In this document: piece after piece, positions 35,316-44,681 of the stretch | Layout: each line of letters opens with the position of its first letter | Position numbering within the stretch: the first letter of the stretch is position 1 | DNA from: Desulfobulbaceae bacterium | Lineage (GTDB): Bacteria; Desulfobacterota; Desulfobulbia; Desulfobulbales; SURF-16 | DNA: 64,000 nt | Direction: 5' to 3' | NCBI GenBank assembly: GCA_002868945.1 | Contig: PKTX01000058.1 | Span: 1 to 64,000, forward strand | Notes under the pieces: generated by a model | What the model saw: only the letters and a program-made list of their open reading frames with translations | Databases searched by the model: none | What the model was told of the DNA's origin: nothing | Made by a program: the position numbers and the translations under genes

Positions 35316-35420
35316 AGGCCATCTTCAATAATTGCTCTTTCGGAGTTTCGCTTCGCTCGTTTACCTGCCCGATTTCTGCGGCGCTACGAAAATAAAATAT
35401 CTCATTATTCAAGATAACCA
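35316..35420. repeat. MITE-like palindromic element, family 2 (copy 2)
   Basis: Left AGGCCATCTTCAATAATTG and right (reverse complement) TGGTTATCTTGAATAATG bound about 105 bp. The interior has TCGGAGTTTCG...CTCG, GCCCGATTT and GCGCTACG, a module shared with the copy at 36013 and, loosely, with family 1. It ends 22 bases before the cutA start, so it may carry part of the cutA leader. Confidence 0.65.
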
Positions 35421-35442
35421 CCATGAGAAAGGACAGGAGAAT

Positions 35443-35772
35443 ATGCAAAAAGAATACGTACAGGTTGTGACAAGCGTGGCCACGAAAGAGGATGGCCAGG
35501 CCCTGGCCCGCCATCTTGTTGAGCAGCGTCTGGCCGCATGCGCCCAGGTAGGCGGTCCAATTACCAGTTTTTACCGCTGGCAGGGTGAGTTGGAGCAGGA
35601 AGAGGAGTTCCAGGTGCTGGCCAAGAGCAGGAGTGACCTCTCTCTGGCCCTGGTTGATGAGATTAGAAAAAAACATGACTATGAGACACCGGAGATTCTT
35701 GTTTTGCCGATTATAACCGGTAATAGTGATTATCTCTCCTGGCTGGATGAGGAGCTGCGCACATCGCCATGA
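35443..35772 (+). CDS. cutA: Divalent-cation tolerance protein CutA
   Basis: The protein has 109 residues with TSVATKEDGQALARHLVEQRLAACAQV, FYRWQGELEQEEEFQVLAKS and HDYETPEIL, the family hallmarks. CutA forms trimers that bind copper and other divalent ions. AGGAGA supports the ATG at 35443. It overlaps the next gene by four bases (ATGA). Confidence 0.93.
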   Translation: MQKEYVQVVTSVATKEDGQALARHLVEQRLAACAQVGGPITSFYRWQGELEQEEEFQVLAKSRSDLSLALVDEIRKKHDYETPEILVLPIITGNSDYLSWLDEELRTSP

Positions 35773-35972
35773 AAGAAAAGAGCCGGCCGAGGCGGCGCCG
35801 TGCCCCGAAGACATACCAGTGTCACTGCTGTAAAAAGGAAATGCCCTACTGTCTGAATTGTCCCTGCGGCTTTCAGATCTGCGAGGCCTGCTTTCAGGAG
35901 AATATCTGGGGGATATCCAACGGTCCCACCTGGGTCTGCCCGGACTGTGGACGGGTGCGCATGACCTATTAG
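35769..35972 (+). CDS. Small zinc-ribbon-like protein (67 aa)
   Basis: A basic N-terminus is followed by nine cysteines arranged as C-x-C-C, C-x2-C-x-C, C-x2-C and CPDC, enough for two zinc-binding knuckles. No named family was recognised. Translational coupling to cutA suggests a metal-linked role, but this is speculative. Confidence 0.75.
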   Translation: MKEKSRPRRRRAPKTYQCHCCKKEMPYCLNCPCGFQICEACFQENIWGISNGPTWVCPDCGRVRMTY

Positions 35973-36012
35973 CAGCCCCTCTAAAAAAGTACGGCGCTTG
36001 CCGTCTTGTTGC

Positions 36013-36208
36013 GGGTCATCTTGAAGAATCGCTGCTGTTTCGGAGTGTCGCGGGCGCGCTTGCCTGGCCGATTTTCTTGGCGCTGCGCAGATTACAAGCT
36101 TCACCTGTGACCGATATGATGCACCCCAAGGGAACTTCTTTCAGGGCGCACTTTTTATCTTCTGTGCTCCTGGAGCTCGAACAATCCTAATTTTTGCAAG
36201 ATATCCGG
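36013..36208. repeat. MITE-like palindromic element, family 2 (copy 3)
   Basis: GGGTCATCTTGAAGAATC at the left and (reverse complement) CCGGATATCTTGCAAAAA at the right bound about 196 bp. The interior shares CGGAGT.TCGC, GCCGATTTTC and GCGCTGCG with copy 2, and a CACCCCAAGGG...CTTCTTTCAGGGCGC block with the long element at 60425-60801. Confidence 0.55.
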
Positions 36209-36251
36209 AAGAAAGGCCGGCCAGCGGCACCGCAATTTTGATGTCCCTGCC

Positions 36252-37097
36252 TCAGCAAGGGCCGTGGTTTTGGCGGCCCTTGCTCTCTATCTCCGGCCAA
36301 CAGTGATGGAGCAGCGGCCCTGTCCCATGGCCGATTGGTGTTCTGCTGCTGCACGCAAGCAGGCTATCGACAAAACGGACTGCGGCAGGAAAGGCCTCCT
36401 GGTAAGAAGCCGTGGCAGCGTGGTAGGCGGCAAGGGCACTGGCAAAGGTGCAGCCGGTCCCGTGGCTATTGGCGGTGCGGCGGCGCGGATGCCGTGTGCT
36501 TATTTTCTCGATGGCATGCGGCCCTTTGCTCAGAAGGATATCCACCACTTCGCTCTCCTGTTCGGCCAGATGACCTCCCTTGATGCAAAGCGCCTTGATA
36601 TTGGCATAGCGTGCCATGAGTTGCCTGCCGGCCTGTATGGCCTCGGCCTCCGTGCTTACAGGGTGTTGACTCAGACTGGCGAGTTCCGGAATGTTGGGGG
36701 TCAGCACTGTCACCCTCCGGAGAAGAGGGGCCAGGGCAGTCGAGGGGTCTGCATCGAGAAGCTGTCGCCCTGATGATGACTTGAGGACCGGATCGAGAAT
36801 GATCTCGCCCTTAAAAGCCGTGAGCTCTGCGGCCAGAGCGGCAATGATCTCGGCGGTGGCTGTCATGCCTATCTTGATATGGCTCGGGTCAATGTCACTT
36901 AACACCGCCGCCACCTGGTCGGTTACCAGGTCGGCAGGCAGCGGCACACAGCGGCTGACTCCCAGGGTGTTTTGGCAGGTAACGGCGGTGATGGCCGCGG
37001 CTCCGTAACAGCCGAGCACGGCAAAGGTTTTCAGGTCCGCCTGGATGCCGGCCCCGCCGGATGGGTCGGAACCGGCAATGGTCAATATGCTTTTCAT
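36252..37097 (-). CDS. thiD: Hydroxymethylpyrimidine/phosphomethylpyrimidine kinase
   Basis: The 281-residue ribokinase-fold enzyme of thiamine synthesis begins TIAGSDPSGGAGIQADLKTFA and has HIKIGM, ILDPVLKSSSG, LTPNIPEL and the NSHGTGCTFASA anion-hole/catalytic motif. It overlaps the upstream FKBP gene by one base (TAATG). No TPP riboswitch was seen upstream of the pair. Confidence 0.95.
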   Translation of the reverse strand: MKSILTIAGSDPSGGAGIQADLKTFAVLGCYGAAAITAVTCQNTLGVSRCVPLPADLVTDQVAAVLSDIDPSHIKIGMTATAEIIAALAAELTAFKGEIILDPVLKSSSGRQLLDADPSTALAPLLRRVTVLTPNIPELASLSQHPVSTEAEAIQAGRQLMARYANIKALCIKGGHLAEQESEVVDILLSKGPHAIEKISTRHPRRRTANSHGTGCTFASALAAYHAATASYQEAFPAAVRFVDSLLACSSRTPIGHGTGPLLHHCWPEIESKGRQNHGPC

Positions 37098-37591
37098 TAA
37101 TGGGACAGGGAGGCCTGCTCCGGATCCGTGACAATGGGCAGAGGGTTTTTGCTCGCCTCGATTTTTTTCAGGGTAACCTTGTAGGTCAGGGTATGGCCGG
37201 CCAGGGGATGGTTGTAGTCAACGGTTACCGTGTCTTGGTTGAGTTCGACGACCGTGGCCGGCACCTGGTGGCTGACCCCCTCCTTTCTGACATTGAGTTG
37301 CAGGATCTGCCCCACTTTCAGCTCGACATCCGGGCCGAATAACTGCCGGTCGATGCTCTGGAGCAGTTCTTTCTGGCGTTCGCCGTAACCGTCTTTCGGG
37401 GCAAGGATGACATCCTTGCTTTCGTTGAGACTCATGCCGACAATGGCCAGTTCAAAGGCGGGCATAACCGTGCCGGTGCCCAGGGTAAACTCCAGGGCGC
37501 CGTTCTCGGCCGTGGTCTCGAAGATCTCGCCGTTCTCGAGAACACCCTCATAGTCGATGGTGACTGAATCTCCAGGTTTAGCTCTTTTCAT
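37097..37591 (-). CDS. FKBP-type peptidyl-prolyl isomerase (SlyD-like)
   Basis: The 164-residue protein has an FKBP core (VTIDYEGVLENGEIFE, AFELAIVGMSLNESKDV) interrupted by an insert-in-flap domain, and NHPLAGHTLTYKV at the end, the layout of SlyD. The His-rich metal-binding tail of E. coli SlyD is absent. It acts as a folding helper and prolyl isomerase in the cytoplasm. It forms a two-gene unit with thiD. Confidence 0.92.
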   Translation of the reverse strand: MKRAKPGDSVTIDYEGVLENGEIFETTAENGALEFTLGTGTVMPAFELAIVGMSLNESKDVILAPKDGYGERQKELLQSIDRQLFGPDVELKVGQILQLNVRKEGVSHQVPATVVELNQDTVTVDYNHPLAGHTLTYKVTLKKIEASKNPLPIVTDPEQASLSH

Positions 37592-37618
37592 AAATAGACT
37601 CCTTGTATCCCTTGGTGC

Positions 37619-37670
37619 TGGCCGACAGGCTGGAGAGGTCTGAAGAGCAATCTCCAGGTCGGCCAGATAT
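37619..37670. other. Long hairpin in the FKBP leader
   Basis: CTGGCCGACAGGCTGGAG pairs with CTCCAGGTCGGCCAG apart from a small bulge. It is located 28-80 bases upstream of the FKBP start on the minus strand. It has no T-run; a leader stem affecting mRNA stability is the simplest view. Confidence 0.45.
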
Positions 37671-37682
37671 TTTTTGTGGTGA

Positions 37683-38160
37683 GTGTCATGTCGCCCGCAG
37701 CTCGGAGGAAGTCGGCTGGGCGGTGAGCCTTCTCAAAACGATGAAGTGGCGTTTGTGAAAAAAAAGTTGTTTTTCGACTTGTTCTATCTTGTTGGTATTG
37801 TGCGTATTAATAGTGATGTGACGAGGTTCCTCCACTGTCAGCCCATTGAAAAACTACTGGGCTCGGAGGTCTCTCTTCGTTCGCTATCTGCTGATGCGTC
37901 GTCAAAATTCGGCTTGAGCTCAGCGAGCGGAGCGAGACTCCGAAATGCTCCTGAACCCCATGTAAACAGGACCCCATGGGTACTCGGAGTGTCGCAGGCT
38001 CCCTTCCCTCCTGCGGGCGCGCATTTTTTCGCCTCATTTTGCCTGGTCTCAGCTTCGCTCGCTACCTTTTTCAACGCGCTGCTATGCCGGAATTCAGAAG
38101 CCTGACCGCCTGATTTTTAAGATTTTTTCTGTTTCCTGACTCCTGCCGGGGTCATTCCTC
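37683..38160. repeat. Mosaic of dispersed intergenic repeats
   Basis: The stretch contains CTCGGAGGTCTCTCTTCGTTCGC, AGCGAGCGGAGCGAGACTCCG, ACTCGGAGTGTCGCAGGCTC and a diverged CTGACTC-type tail (ATGCCGGAATTCAGAAGCC...TTTCCTGACTCCTG, about 38083-38147). It appears to be several decayed copies of the families described elsewhere. No gene was seen. Confidence 0.5.
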
Positions 38161-38185
38161 TGAAAAGGATTTTTAATCCTTTTCA
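38161..38185. other. Hairpin TGAAAAGGAT-N5-ATCCTTTTCA
   Basis: Perfect 10-base arms enclose TTTTA. There is no T-run on either strand. It lies between the repeat mosaic and about 270 bases of unassigned sequence reaching to 38456, where I see no gene. Confidence 0.4.
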
Positions 38186-38456
38186 TGCCAACGAGTTATG
38201 TCGATGCAGAAAGGTGCATTAAAAACGGCAATAGAGGGCGGTTCGGGGCCGTCAGGCGACAGCTCCATGGCCTGAGGTCAAAAAAATAACACAGATGTTG
38301 CGCCGGTCAAGGTGCAAAGGGCCGTGGCCGAGAAAAAAAGCAAATGCCACATACCATGCTATGCCTGGTGATGGCCGTGGCCTATTAAAGAGGCGGGCAA
38401 TGATTGTGCGCAAGTCTGGTCAACAAGAGGGCCTGGTGGCGAAACCTGCCTTGCCT

Positions 38457-39908
38457 CTACGAGGCGTCCTTGTTCTCGAATTTTTCCCGATACTTTCTCA
38501 GGTTTTCGGCACGGATTTCAATTTTGTCCGACAGGCGACCAAGGGTCATGACCCGGTGTTCCTCCTCAACTCCTTCCTCAGGTTCCGCCTTGAATTTATG
38601 AAAGACCTTGAAGAGGATGGAGGCATAGGTGAGCATGCTTTTTTTTGTGATATCCACCAGTTCATCGCGGGGAAAGGGGCTCTTGTATTCATCGAAAAAG
38701 GAATTGATGAAAGATGTGGTCTGGTTGTTGTCCGGGCTCTCTGTGCTGAAAAATGTGGGACAGGTATTGATGGCCTCGGCGATTTTTTCTTCCAGGATAT
38801 TCTGGGAGATTAACGATTGGGCGCTGAAGGAGAAAAGCAGCATTCGGACAAAGCGCCACAGGCCGCGGATGCCGTTAAAATAACTGCGACTGCGGGCCAT
38901 GGCCAGGGTCTGGGGATTGAGCAGGCCGTTCTTCCGGCTCACCTGTTTTTGCAGGTAGGGTATGAAGTCCGTGGTGAGCAGGTCCAGGAAGTACTCGACA
39001 AAGAGGAGAAGGCGGTAGGCCTTCTGAATCTCGTCCATGAGAAATTTCTTGTGGGTGAATCGCTGGATACAGCGGCCGGCCACCTCCGTCTGGCTGGGAA
39101 TTTCCAGGAGAAGCTCGGTGAGGGAATGGCTTTTCAGCTGGTTGAGGTTGTCGTGAAAGGCCTTGATATGGGCCTTTTCGCTCTGGAAGTAGTCACTGAC
39201 GAAGTGTATGAAAAAGTGTACCTGCTCGCAGCTTGATCGACAGATGTTGAGCTGTTGTTTGACAAAAGAGCTGACCATGGCCGGCAGGGGAGGCAGCTTG
39301 GTCTGCTCGATGTTTTCCTGCAACTTCTTGACCTTGCCGAGGTAGGTAAAGATGTTCCTGACGTTTTCATTGTGCTCAACGTCCGGGTCGTCGGCAACGG
39401 TGAGGTATATGGTGTAGCCTGTCTCGAAAACGGATTTTTGTTTGCCGCTCGACAGTTGTCTGGCCTGGGGCAGAAAGGTGTAGAAGTTGAGATTCTCCTT
39501 CAGCGTCTTGCAGCCTTCCACCAGGATTTTGTGGTGGTCCAGCAGTTTATCCATCTCCTGCTTGAGTTCCTGGCACTGCTCCTCAATCTTATGGGCCGCG
39601 GCTTTGGCGATTTCCGGCGCCATCTGCCCATGTTTGATGTCTGACTCCAGGTTGTGCAGCGCATTTGAAAGCAGGGTGATTTGATGTAATATTTCCTGGA
39701 TCAGTTCGGCAAAGCTGTCACGGGCCCGGCGCAGCTTGATGGATGACAGGCCGAGATTCTCGATAACAGAGGTGAACGATTCAATGTTGACCCTCTTCCA
39801 GTTGAGGGCATTAGGGTCGGAGGAGATGGTCTGCGTCTGTCTGTGCCATGTTTCCAGGCTCTGTTTCAGGCTGTTGATCAGGGTTGATGTGCCGTTTTCG
39901 TGGGTCAT
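38457..39908 (-). CDS. Hypothetical helical protein (483 aa)
   Basis: I do not recognise a family. The protein is soluble and almost entirely helical, with a likely coiled coil at about 88-150 (LLSNALHNLESDI...KIEEQCQELKQEMDKLL) and another near 190-250. There are no strong membrane segments and no catalytic motif. The C-terminal 60 residues are acidic and then basic (PEEGVEEEHRVM...NLRKYREKF). It stands alone with a weak ribosome binding site. A structural or scaffold role is possible but not shown. Confidence 0.7.
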   Translation of the reverse strand: MTHENGTSTLINSLKQSLETWHRQTQTISSDPNALNWKRVNIESFTSVIENLGLSSIKLRRARDSFAELIQEILHQITLLSNALHNLESDIKHGQMAPEIAKAAAHKIEEQCQELKQEMDKLLDHHKILVEGCKTLKENLNFYTFLPQARQLSSGKQKSVFETGYTIYLTVADDPDVEHNENVRNIFTYLGKVKKLQENIEQTKLPPLPAMVSSFVKQQLNICRSSCEQVHFFIHFVSDYFQSEKAHIKAFHDNLNQLKSHSLTELLLEIPSQTEVAGRCIQRFTHKKFLMDEIQKAYRLLLFVEYFLDLLTTDFIPYLQKQVSRKNGLLNPQTLAMARSRSYFNGIRGLWRFVRMLLFSFSAQSLISQNILEEKIAEAINTCPTFFSTESPDNNQTTSFINSFFDEYKSPFPRDELVDITKKSMLTYASILFKVFHKFKAEPEEGVEEEHRVMTLGRLSDKIEIRAENLRKYREKFENKDAS

Positions 39909-40212
39909 TGTCGCTTCTTTGGCGTCTGAGTGTCAGTGGCTGAAGATGATGAAGAGGAAGGTCAATGGTTTTATAGCATACTTCCTTGGTAATTGGAGGG
40001 GAAAACCGTTCCATGGTACCACTGTTATCTTGACAAATGGCATGGATAATCATAAATATGTACCTTTTTTTGGAAAAATATCACCAAACCGTGACCTTTT
40101 CTTGAAGTTGTGTGGCGGGATCGGTTAGGCTGCGGCAGTGGCATGAAGAGAGGGGCAGGGGATCGACGGGATCGCTGCCCCCCTGGAATAGGTGCGAAGA
40201 GGCGGTGGACAT
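39909..40212. other. Intergenic region with the hisI-hisG promoter
   Basis: This divergent gap holds a good sigma-70 promoter pointing to hisI and about 150 bases of leader. No attenuator with a His-rich leader peptide was found. Confidence 0.5.
40030..40058 (+). promoter_or_regulatory. Sigma-70 promoter for hisI-hisG
   Basis: A perfect TTGACA (40030-40035) is followed after 17 bases by TAAATA (40053-40058). Confidence 0.5.
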
Positions 40213-40590
40213 ATGGTGAAACTTCGTTTTGACAAGGGTGACGGCCTGCTTCCGGCTATTGCCCAGGATTATGCCAGCGGCCAGGTATTGATGCTTGCCT
40301 ATATAAATGAAGAGGCCTGGCGCAAAACCCTTGAGACGGGCAAGGCCCATTATTGGAGTCGGTCCCGCAACAAGTTATGGCTCAAGGGTGAATCCTCCAA
40401 TCACATCCAGCTGATCAAGGAGATTCTGGTGGATTGCGACGAGGATACCGTGGTCTTTCGCGTGGAGCAGCTTGGTGGCGCCGCCTGCCACAAGGGCTAT
40501 GCCAGCTGTTTTTTTCGCACCGTCAGCCGGGATGGGCTGCAGGTGAATCAGGATCCTGTGTTTGATCCGCAGGAGGTATATAATAAATGA
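40213..40590 (+). CDS. hisI: Phosphoribosyl-AMP cyclohydrolase
   Basis: The 125-residue enzyme catalyses the third step of histidine synthesis. It shows [42 protein letters not shown] and [12 protein letters not shown] with the Zn-binding Cys residues. It has no HisE domain, so it is the single-function form. It overlaps hisG by four bases. Confidence 0.95.
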   Translation: MVKLRFDKGDGLLPAIAQDYASGQVLMLAYINEEAWRKTLETGKAHYWSRSRNKLWLKGESSNHIQLIKEILVDCDEDTVVFRVEQLGGAACHKGYASCFFRTVSRDGLQVNQDPVFDPQEVYNK

Positions 40591-41459
40591 CTGTTTTGAA
40601 GCTGGGGCTTCCCAAGGGAAGCCTTGAGAAACCGACCATTGAACTTTTTGCCAAATCGGGCTGGATAATAAAACCCGCCTCCCGTAACTACTTTCCGGAG
40701 GTCGACGATCCGGAGCTCTCCTGCTCCATCTGCCGCCCCCAGGAGATGAGTCGTTATGTGGAGAGTGGTATGCTTGATTGCGGTGTTACCGGCAAGGACT
40801 GGATCCTTGAGAATCAGTCCGATGTGGAGGTGATTGCCGATCTGGTCTACTCCAAGGTGAGTCGTAAGCCGACACGCTGGGTGATTGCCGTGCCGGGTGA
40901 TTCGGAGATCAGAAAGCTGGAAGATCTGGAGGGTAAGACCATTGCCACCGAACTGGTCGGTCATTCCAGGCGTTTCTTTCGGGAGCGGGGCATTAATGTT
41001 GATATCCAATTCTCCTGGGGTGCCACTGAGGCCAAGGTGGTTTCCGGGCTGGCCGATGCCATTGTCGAGGTGACGGAGACCGAATCAACCATCAAGGCCC
41101 ATGGCCTGCGCATCATCCATGAGATGATGACCTCCAACACCCAGTTAATCGTCAATAAAGAGGCCTGGGCTGATCCCTGGAAGAGGGAGAAAATCGAAAA
41201 CATTTCCATTCTTCTGCAGGGCGCCTTGCGGGCCGAGAACATCGTCGGCCTCAAGATGAACGTGCCTGAGGCGAACCTGGAGGCGGTTATTGCCGTACTG
41301 CCCAGCATGAACTTTCCCACTGTCTCTCATCTTTACAATAAAAAGTGGTATTCGGTGGAGACGGTAATCTCCGAGCATGAGGTGCGGGATCTGGTCCCCA
41401 AGCTGCTCAAGGTCGGCGCCGAGGGCATTGTCGAGTATGTCCTTAATAAGGTGGTGTAG
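40587..41459 (+). CDS. hisG: ATP phosphoribosyltransferase (long form)
   Basis: The 290-residue enzyme opens histidine synthesis by joining ATP and [20 protein letters not shown] at the N-terminus and the PRPP-binding region near [15 protein letters not shown] fit the family. The C-terminal about 75 residues form the regulatory ACT-like domain of the hexameric long form, so no HisZ partner is needed. The other his genes are not in this window. Confidence 0.95.
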   Translation: MTVLKLGLPKGSLEKPTIELFAKSGWIIKPASRNYFPEVDDPELSCSICRPQEMSRYVESGMLDCGVTGKDWILENQSDVEVIADLVYSKVSRKPTRWVIAVPGDSEIRKLEDLEGKTIATELVGHSRRFFRERGINVDIQFSWGATEAKVVSGLADAIVEVTETESTIKAHGLRIIHEMMTSNTQLIVNKEAWADPWKREKIENISILLQGALRAENIVGLKMNVPEANLEAVIAVLPSMNFPTVSHLYNKKWYSVETVISEHEVRDLVPKLLKVGAEGIVEYVLNKVV

Positions 41460-41479
41460 AAGATGCGGGATGGACGCGC

Positions 41480-42070
41480 ATGAGCCATTGGTCCCAGGGG
41501 CGGATATCCTTTGTCAAAAGTGTCTACAAGACCGCCAACCTTCCTGATGATGATCTGCCGGAGATTGCCTTTGCCGGGCGATCCAATGTCGGCAAATCCA
41601 GTCTGATCAATACCCTGGTCAACAGACGTAATCTGGTTAAGGTCAGTGCCAGGCCCGGCAAGACCCAGGCCCTCAACTTCTTTTTGGCCGGCGATCGCCT
41701 CTATCTGGTTGATCTGCCCGGTTATGGCTATGCCAAGGTGCCGCGCAAGCTGCAAAACGACTGGCAGGGGCTGATCAGTTCATACCTCACCGGTCGGCTG
41801 GCCCTCTGCTGCGTGGTGGTCATTGTCGATATCCGGCATGCTGCCAAGACGCTGGATCTTGAGCTTCTTTCCTGGCTGCGCACCATCGGTGTTGCCTACC
41901 TGGTGGTCTACACCAAGATCGACAAACTCAAACGCAATCAACAGCTACGCCAGGCTGCTCTGCTTGATGCCGGTCTGGGCATCCGGCCGGAGCAACGCCT
42001 GCTCTTTAGTGCAAAAAGCGGTGAGGGCAGGGAAAAACTCATCTCTAAGCTTGACCACTTTCTTGCTTAG
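41480..42070 (+). CDS. engB: Ribosome biogenesis GTPase EngB/YsxC
   Basis: The 196-residue TRAFAC GTPase has G1 GRSNVGKSSLIN, G3 DLPGYGYAKV and G4 TKIDKL, in the standard order. EngB takes part in late assembly of the 50S subunit. It follows hisG by 20 bases, so it may share the his transcript. Confidence 0.95.
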   Translation: MSHWSQGRISFVKSVYKTANLPDDDLPEIAFAGRSNVGKSSLINTLVNRRNLVKVSARPGKTQALNFFLAGDRLYLVDLPGYGYAKVPRKLQNDWQGLISSYLTGRLALCCVVVIVDIRHAAKTLDLELLSWLRTIGVAYLVVYTKIDKLKRNQQLRQAALLDAGLGIRPEQRLLFSAKSGEGREKLISKLDHFLA

Positions 42071-42119
42071 TGGTTAAGTGTCGCTCAGTTATTTAAGACA
42101 TTCGTGAAAGAGGTTAAGT

Positions 42120-42434
42120 ATGTCACCAGAGCATTGGCATTGCTGGCTTATAACCGGTTGCCGGAAACAGGACACCTGTCCCGCCGGGCAGCAACTGGAC
42201 AAGGAGTGCTGGCAGATCGTTCAGGCGATGGATGATTTTCGCAGCGCCATGTCCGTCTGTGAAGATTGCATAGTCTACGTCTCCAAGGCCAAGAAATCCG
42301 TGCTCAGCGAGGCGGAGATTGCTGAAATTATGGAGAAGAAAGGGGTTTGTGTGCTGGCAACCAAATGCACCGATGAGATCATGGCCACAAGCGCTGCCTG
42401 CACCCTCACCGACCAGAGCGGCAAAAAGGCGTAA
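42120..42434 (+). CDS. Two-CW-type cysteine-rich small protein
   Basis: The 104-residue protein starts with two Cys-Trp-spaced units, HCWLITGCRKQDTCPAG and ECWQIVQ, followed by CEDC. This is the pattern of the two-CW domain seen in anaerobes such as sulfate reducers. The role of the domain is unknown; metal or Fe-S binding is likely from the spacing. The 5' end has AAAGAGG before the ATG. A strong terminator follows. Confidence 0.75.
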   Translation: MSPEHWHCWLITGCRKQDTCPAGQQLDKECWQIVQAMDDFRSAMSVCEDCIVYVSKAKKSVLSEAEIAEIMEKKGVCVLATKCTDEIMATSAACTLTDQSGKKA

Positions 42435-42521
42435 GGCGCTTCAGGTATCGAGAAGGTGCCACAGGCCTGCTGCGGCTTTGCGGGCTGCCCCGCTTTGTTC
42501 AAGATGGCCTTAAATTGTTCC

Positions 42522-42550
42522 AGGCGACCTCTTTTGGTCGCCTTTTTTTT
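42522..42550 (+). terminator. Rho-independent terminator
   Basis: AGGCGACC and GGTCGCCT flank TCTTT, followed by eight T residues. It closes the hisI to two-CW gene cluster, just before the convergent lepA. Confidence 0.92.
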
Positions 42551-42568
42551 GCCTGCGCCACCAGCGGC

Positions 42569-44368
42569 TCAGCTCTGTTCGCTTTTGAGCACGGCCAGGA
42601 AGGCCTTTTGGGGAATCTCGACATTGCCCACGATCTTCATCCGTTTCTTGCCCGCCTTCTGCTTTTCCAGCAACTTGCGCTTTCGGGAGATATCACCGCC
42701 ATAACATTTGGCGGTGACGTCTTTGCGCAGGGCGGCAATGGTGGTGCGTGAGACAATGGTGCCGCCGATGGCACCCTGGATGGCGATTTTAAACATCTGC
42801 CGGGGGATTTCCTCCTTGAGCTTTTCGCAGGCATGCAGGCCGCGGGCCCGGGAATTGGCACGATGCACAAGCTGGGAAAGGGCGTCCACTTTCTCGCCGT
42901 TGACCAGAATGTCGAGCTTGACCAAGTCGCTCGGGCGATAGTCGAGGAGTTCGTAGTCAAAGGAACCGTAGCCCTGGGTGACTGACTTGAGGCGGTCGTA
43001 GAAATCGTAGATCACCTCGGCCAGCGGCAGTTCGCAGGTCAGCTCAATGCGGCCGGGCATGGGGTAGTGGTAGCGGGTGTTTTCGCCGCGCCGTTCCATG
43101 CACAGGGTCATTACCGCTCCCATGTAGCGATCCGGCATATGGATGGTTGCCTTGATGTACGGTTCTTCGGTGGAGGCGATGGTGGCCGGATCAGGGAAAT
43201 GGGCCGGGTTGTCCACCTCCAGCATGGTGCCGTCGGTGAGGAAGAAGTGGTAGCAGACAGAGGGCACCGTCAGGATGATGGGGATGTCAAATTCCCGCTC
43301 CAGCCTCTCCTGGATAACCTCAAGGTGAAGCAGTCCAAGAAAACCGCAGCGGAAGCCGAACCCCAGGGCGGATGAGGCGTCTTTCTGAAAGGTCAGGGCC
43401 GCATCGTTGAGCTTCAGCTTCTCCATGGCCGTGGCCAGGTTTTCGTAGTCGTCGGTGGAGATGGGGTAGATGGAGGAAAAAACTACCTGCTGCACCTCCT
43501 GGAAACCGGGGAGGGCTCGGGGACACGGCTTGTCCTTGTGGGTAATGGTGTCGCCTGGTCTGGTGTCGCTGACCGTCTTTACTCCGGCCAGGATATATCC
43601 CACCTCGCCGGCCTGCAGGCTCTTTTGCGGTTCTTTCCTGAGACGGAAGAGGCCGACCTCCTCAACCTTGTAGGAGGTGTTGTTCGACATGAAAATAATG
43701 GTGTCGCCCGGCTTGATGGTGCCGTTGATAATGCGGACCGAGATAATGGTGCCGCGAAAGGGGTCATAGCTGGCGTCAAAAATCAGGGCTTGGAGCGGCG
43801 CCGCGGCGTCGCCTTCCTGGGGCGGCGGCAGCAGCTTGACAATGGCCTCCAGGATCTCGTCAACGCCCTGGCCTGTTTTGGCTGAACACATCTGGACTGT
43901 ATCCATGTCAAGCCCGAGATCCTCCTCGATCTGCAGGGCCACCATCTCCGGGTCGGCCGAGGGGAGGTCGATTTTGTTGATCACCGGGATGATCTCCAGG
44001 TTGTTTTCCATGGCCAGATAGAGGTTGGCGAGGGTCTGGGCCTCGACACCCTGGGCCGCATCAATGAGCAGCAGGGCGCCTTCGCACGATTTCAGGGCGC
44101 GGGAGACCTCATAGCTGAAATCAACATGGCCCGGCGTGTCAACCAGGTTAAGGGTATACATCTTGCCGTCCTTGGCTCGGTAAGGCATACAGATGGTCTG
44201 GCTCTTGATGGTAATGCCCCTTTCCCGCTCGATATCCATATTGTCAAGCAACTGGTCCTTGAATTCGCGAGCGGTGACCATGTTGCAGCGCTGGATGAGG
44301 CGATCTGCCAGGGTCGATTTGCCATGGTCGATGTGGGCGATGATGCTGAAATTACGGATATGTTTCAT
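42569..44368 (-). CDS. lepA: Elongation factor 4 (LepA)
   Basis: The 599-residue translational GTPase shows [15 protein letters not shown] (G1), [11 protein letters not shown] (G2), [11 protein letters not shown] (G3) and NKIDLP (G4), then the EF-G-like domains and the LepA-specific C-terminal domain with the final GKKRMK segment. LepA back-translocates stalled ribosomes and helps 30S assembly. The ATG at 44368 gives the normal N-terminus (MKHIRNFSI). Confidence 0.97.
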   Translation of the reverse strand: MKHIRNFSIIAHIDHGKSTLADRLIQRCNMVTAREFKDQLLDNMDIERERGITIKSQTICMPYRAKDGKMYTLNLVDTPGHVDFSYEVSRALKSCEGALLLIDAAQGVEAQTLANLYLAMENNLEIIPVINKIDLPSADPEMVALQIEEDLGLDMDTVQMCSAKTGQGVDEILEAIVKLLPPPQEGDAAAPLQALIFDASYDPFRGTIISVRIINGTIKPGDTIIFMSNNTSYKVEEVGLFRLRKEPQKSLQAGEVGYILAGVKTVSDTRPGDTITHKDKPCPRALPGFQEVQQVVFSSIYPISTDDYENLATAMEKLKLNDAALTFQKDASSALGFGFRCGFLGLLHLEVIQERLEREFDIPIILTVPSVCYHFFLTDGTMLEVDNPAHFPDPATIASTEEPYIKATIHMPDRYMGAVMTLCMERRGENTRYHYPMPGRIELTCELPLAEVIYDFYDRLKSVTQGYGSFDYELLDYRPSDLVKLDILVNGEKVDALSQLVHRANSRARGLHACEKLKEEIPRQMFKIAIQGAIGGTIVSRTTIAALRKDVTAKCYGGDISRKRKLLEKQKAGKKRMKIVGNVEIPQKAFLAVLKSEQS

Positions 44369-44681
44369 ATGGTTTGCGGGACGTGTTTTTCTGGGCGGCA
44401 ATGCCGAATCTGGTCGGGTGTCAGGGCACGGGCCACTGGTCACCACTTCAAGGTCTATATAGAAGAGGTCTATGCTTGTCAAGGAGAACAGGTCCTGTGC
44501 CCGCCGCGTTCTCTGGCCGGCAAAGTGTATTGCCATGGTAAAAATACGCGCTTTTTTTGCCTGGAAATGGTAATATGTAAGATTACGTTTTTTTGATGGA
44601 AGAGGCCCTGCGCCTGTTGTTTTACAAAAGATTTTATGTCAGGTCGGCCACGCGGGCCTGGTTAATTTTGCTGTATGAGGA
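44369..44681. other. Divergent control region of lepA and rpoH
   Basis: The 313-bp gap separates lepA (minus) and rpoH (plus). No repeat element or gene was seen. AT-rich blocks near 44540-44600 (TTGCCT, TAAGAT) could be part of the rpoH promoter, but spacing is short. Confidence 0.4.

Noticed and set aside
37592-37680. TPP riboswitch upstream of the FKBP-thiD unit
   Set aside because: The leader has a long stem but none of the conserved THI-box words such as CTGAGA or the ACC-TGATCTGG region.
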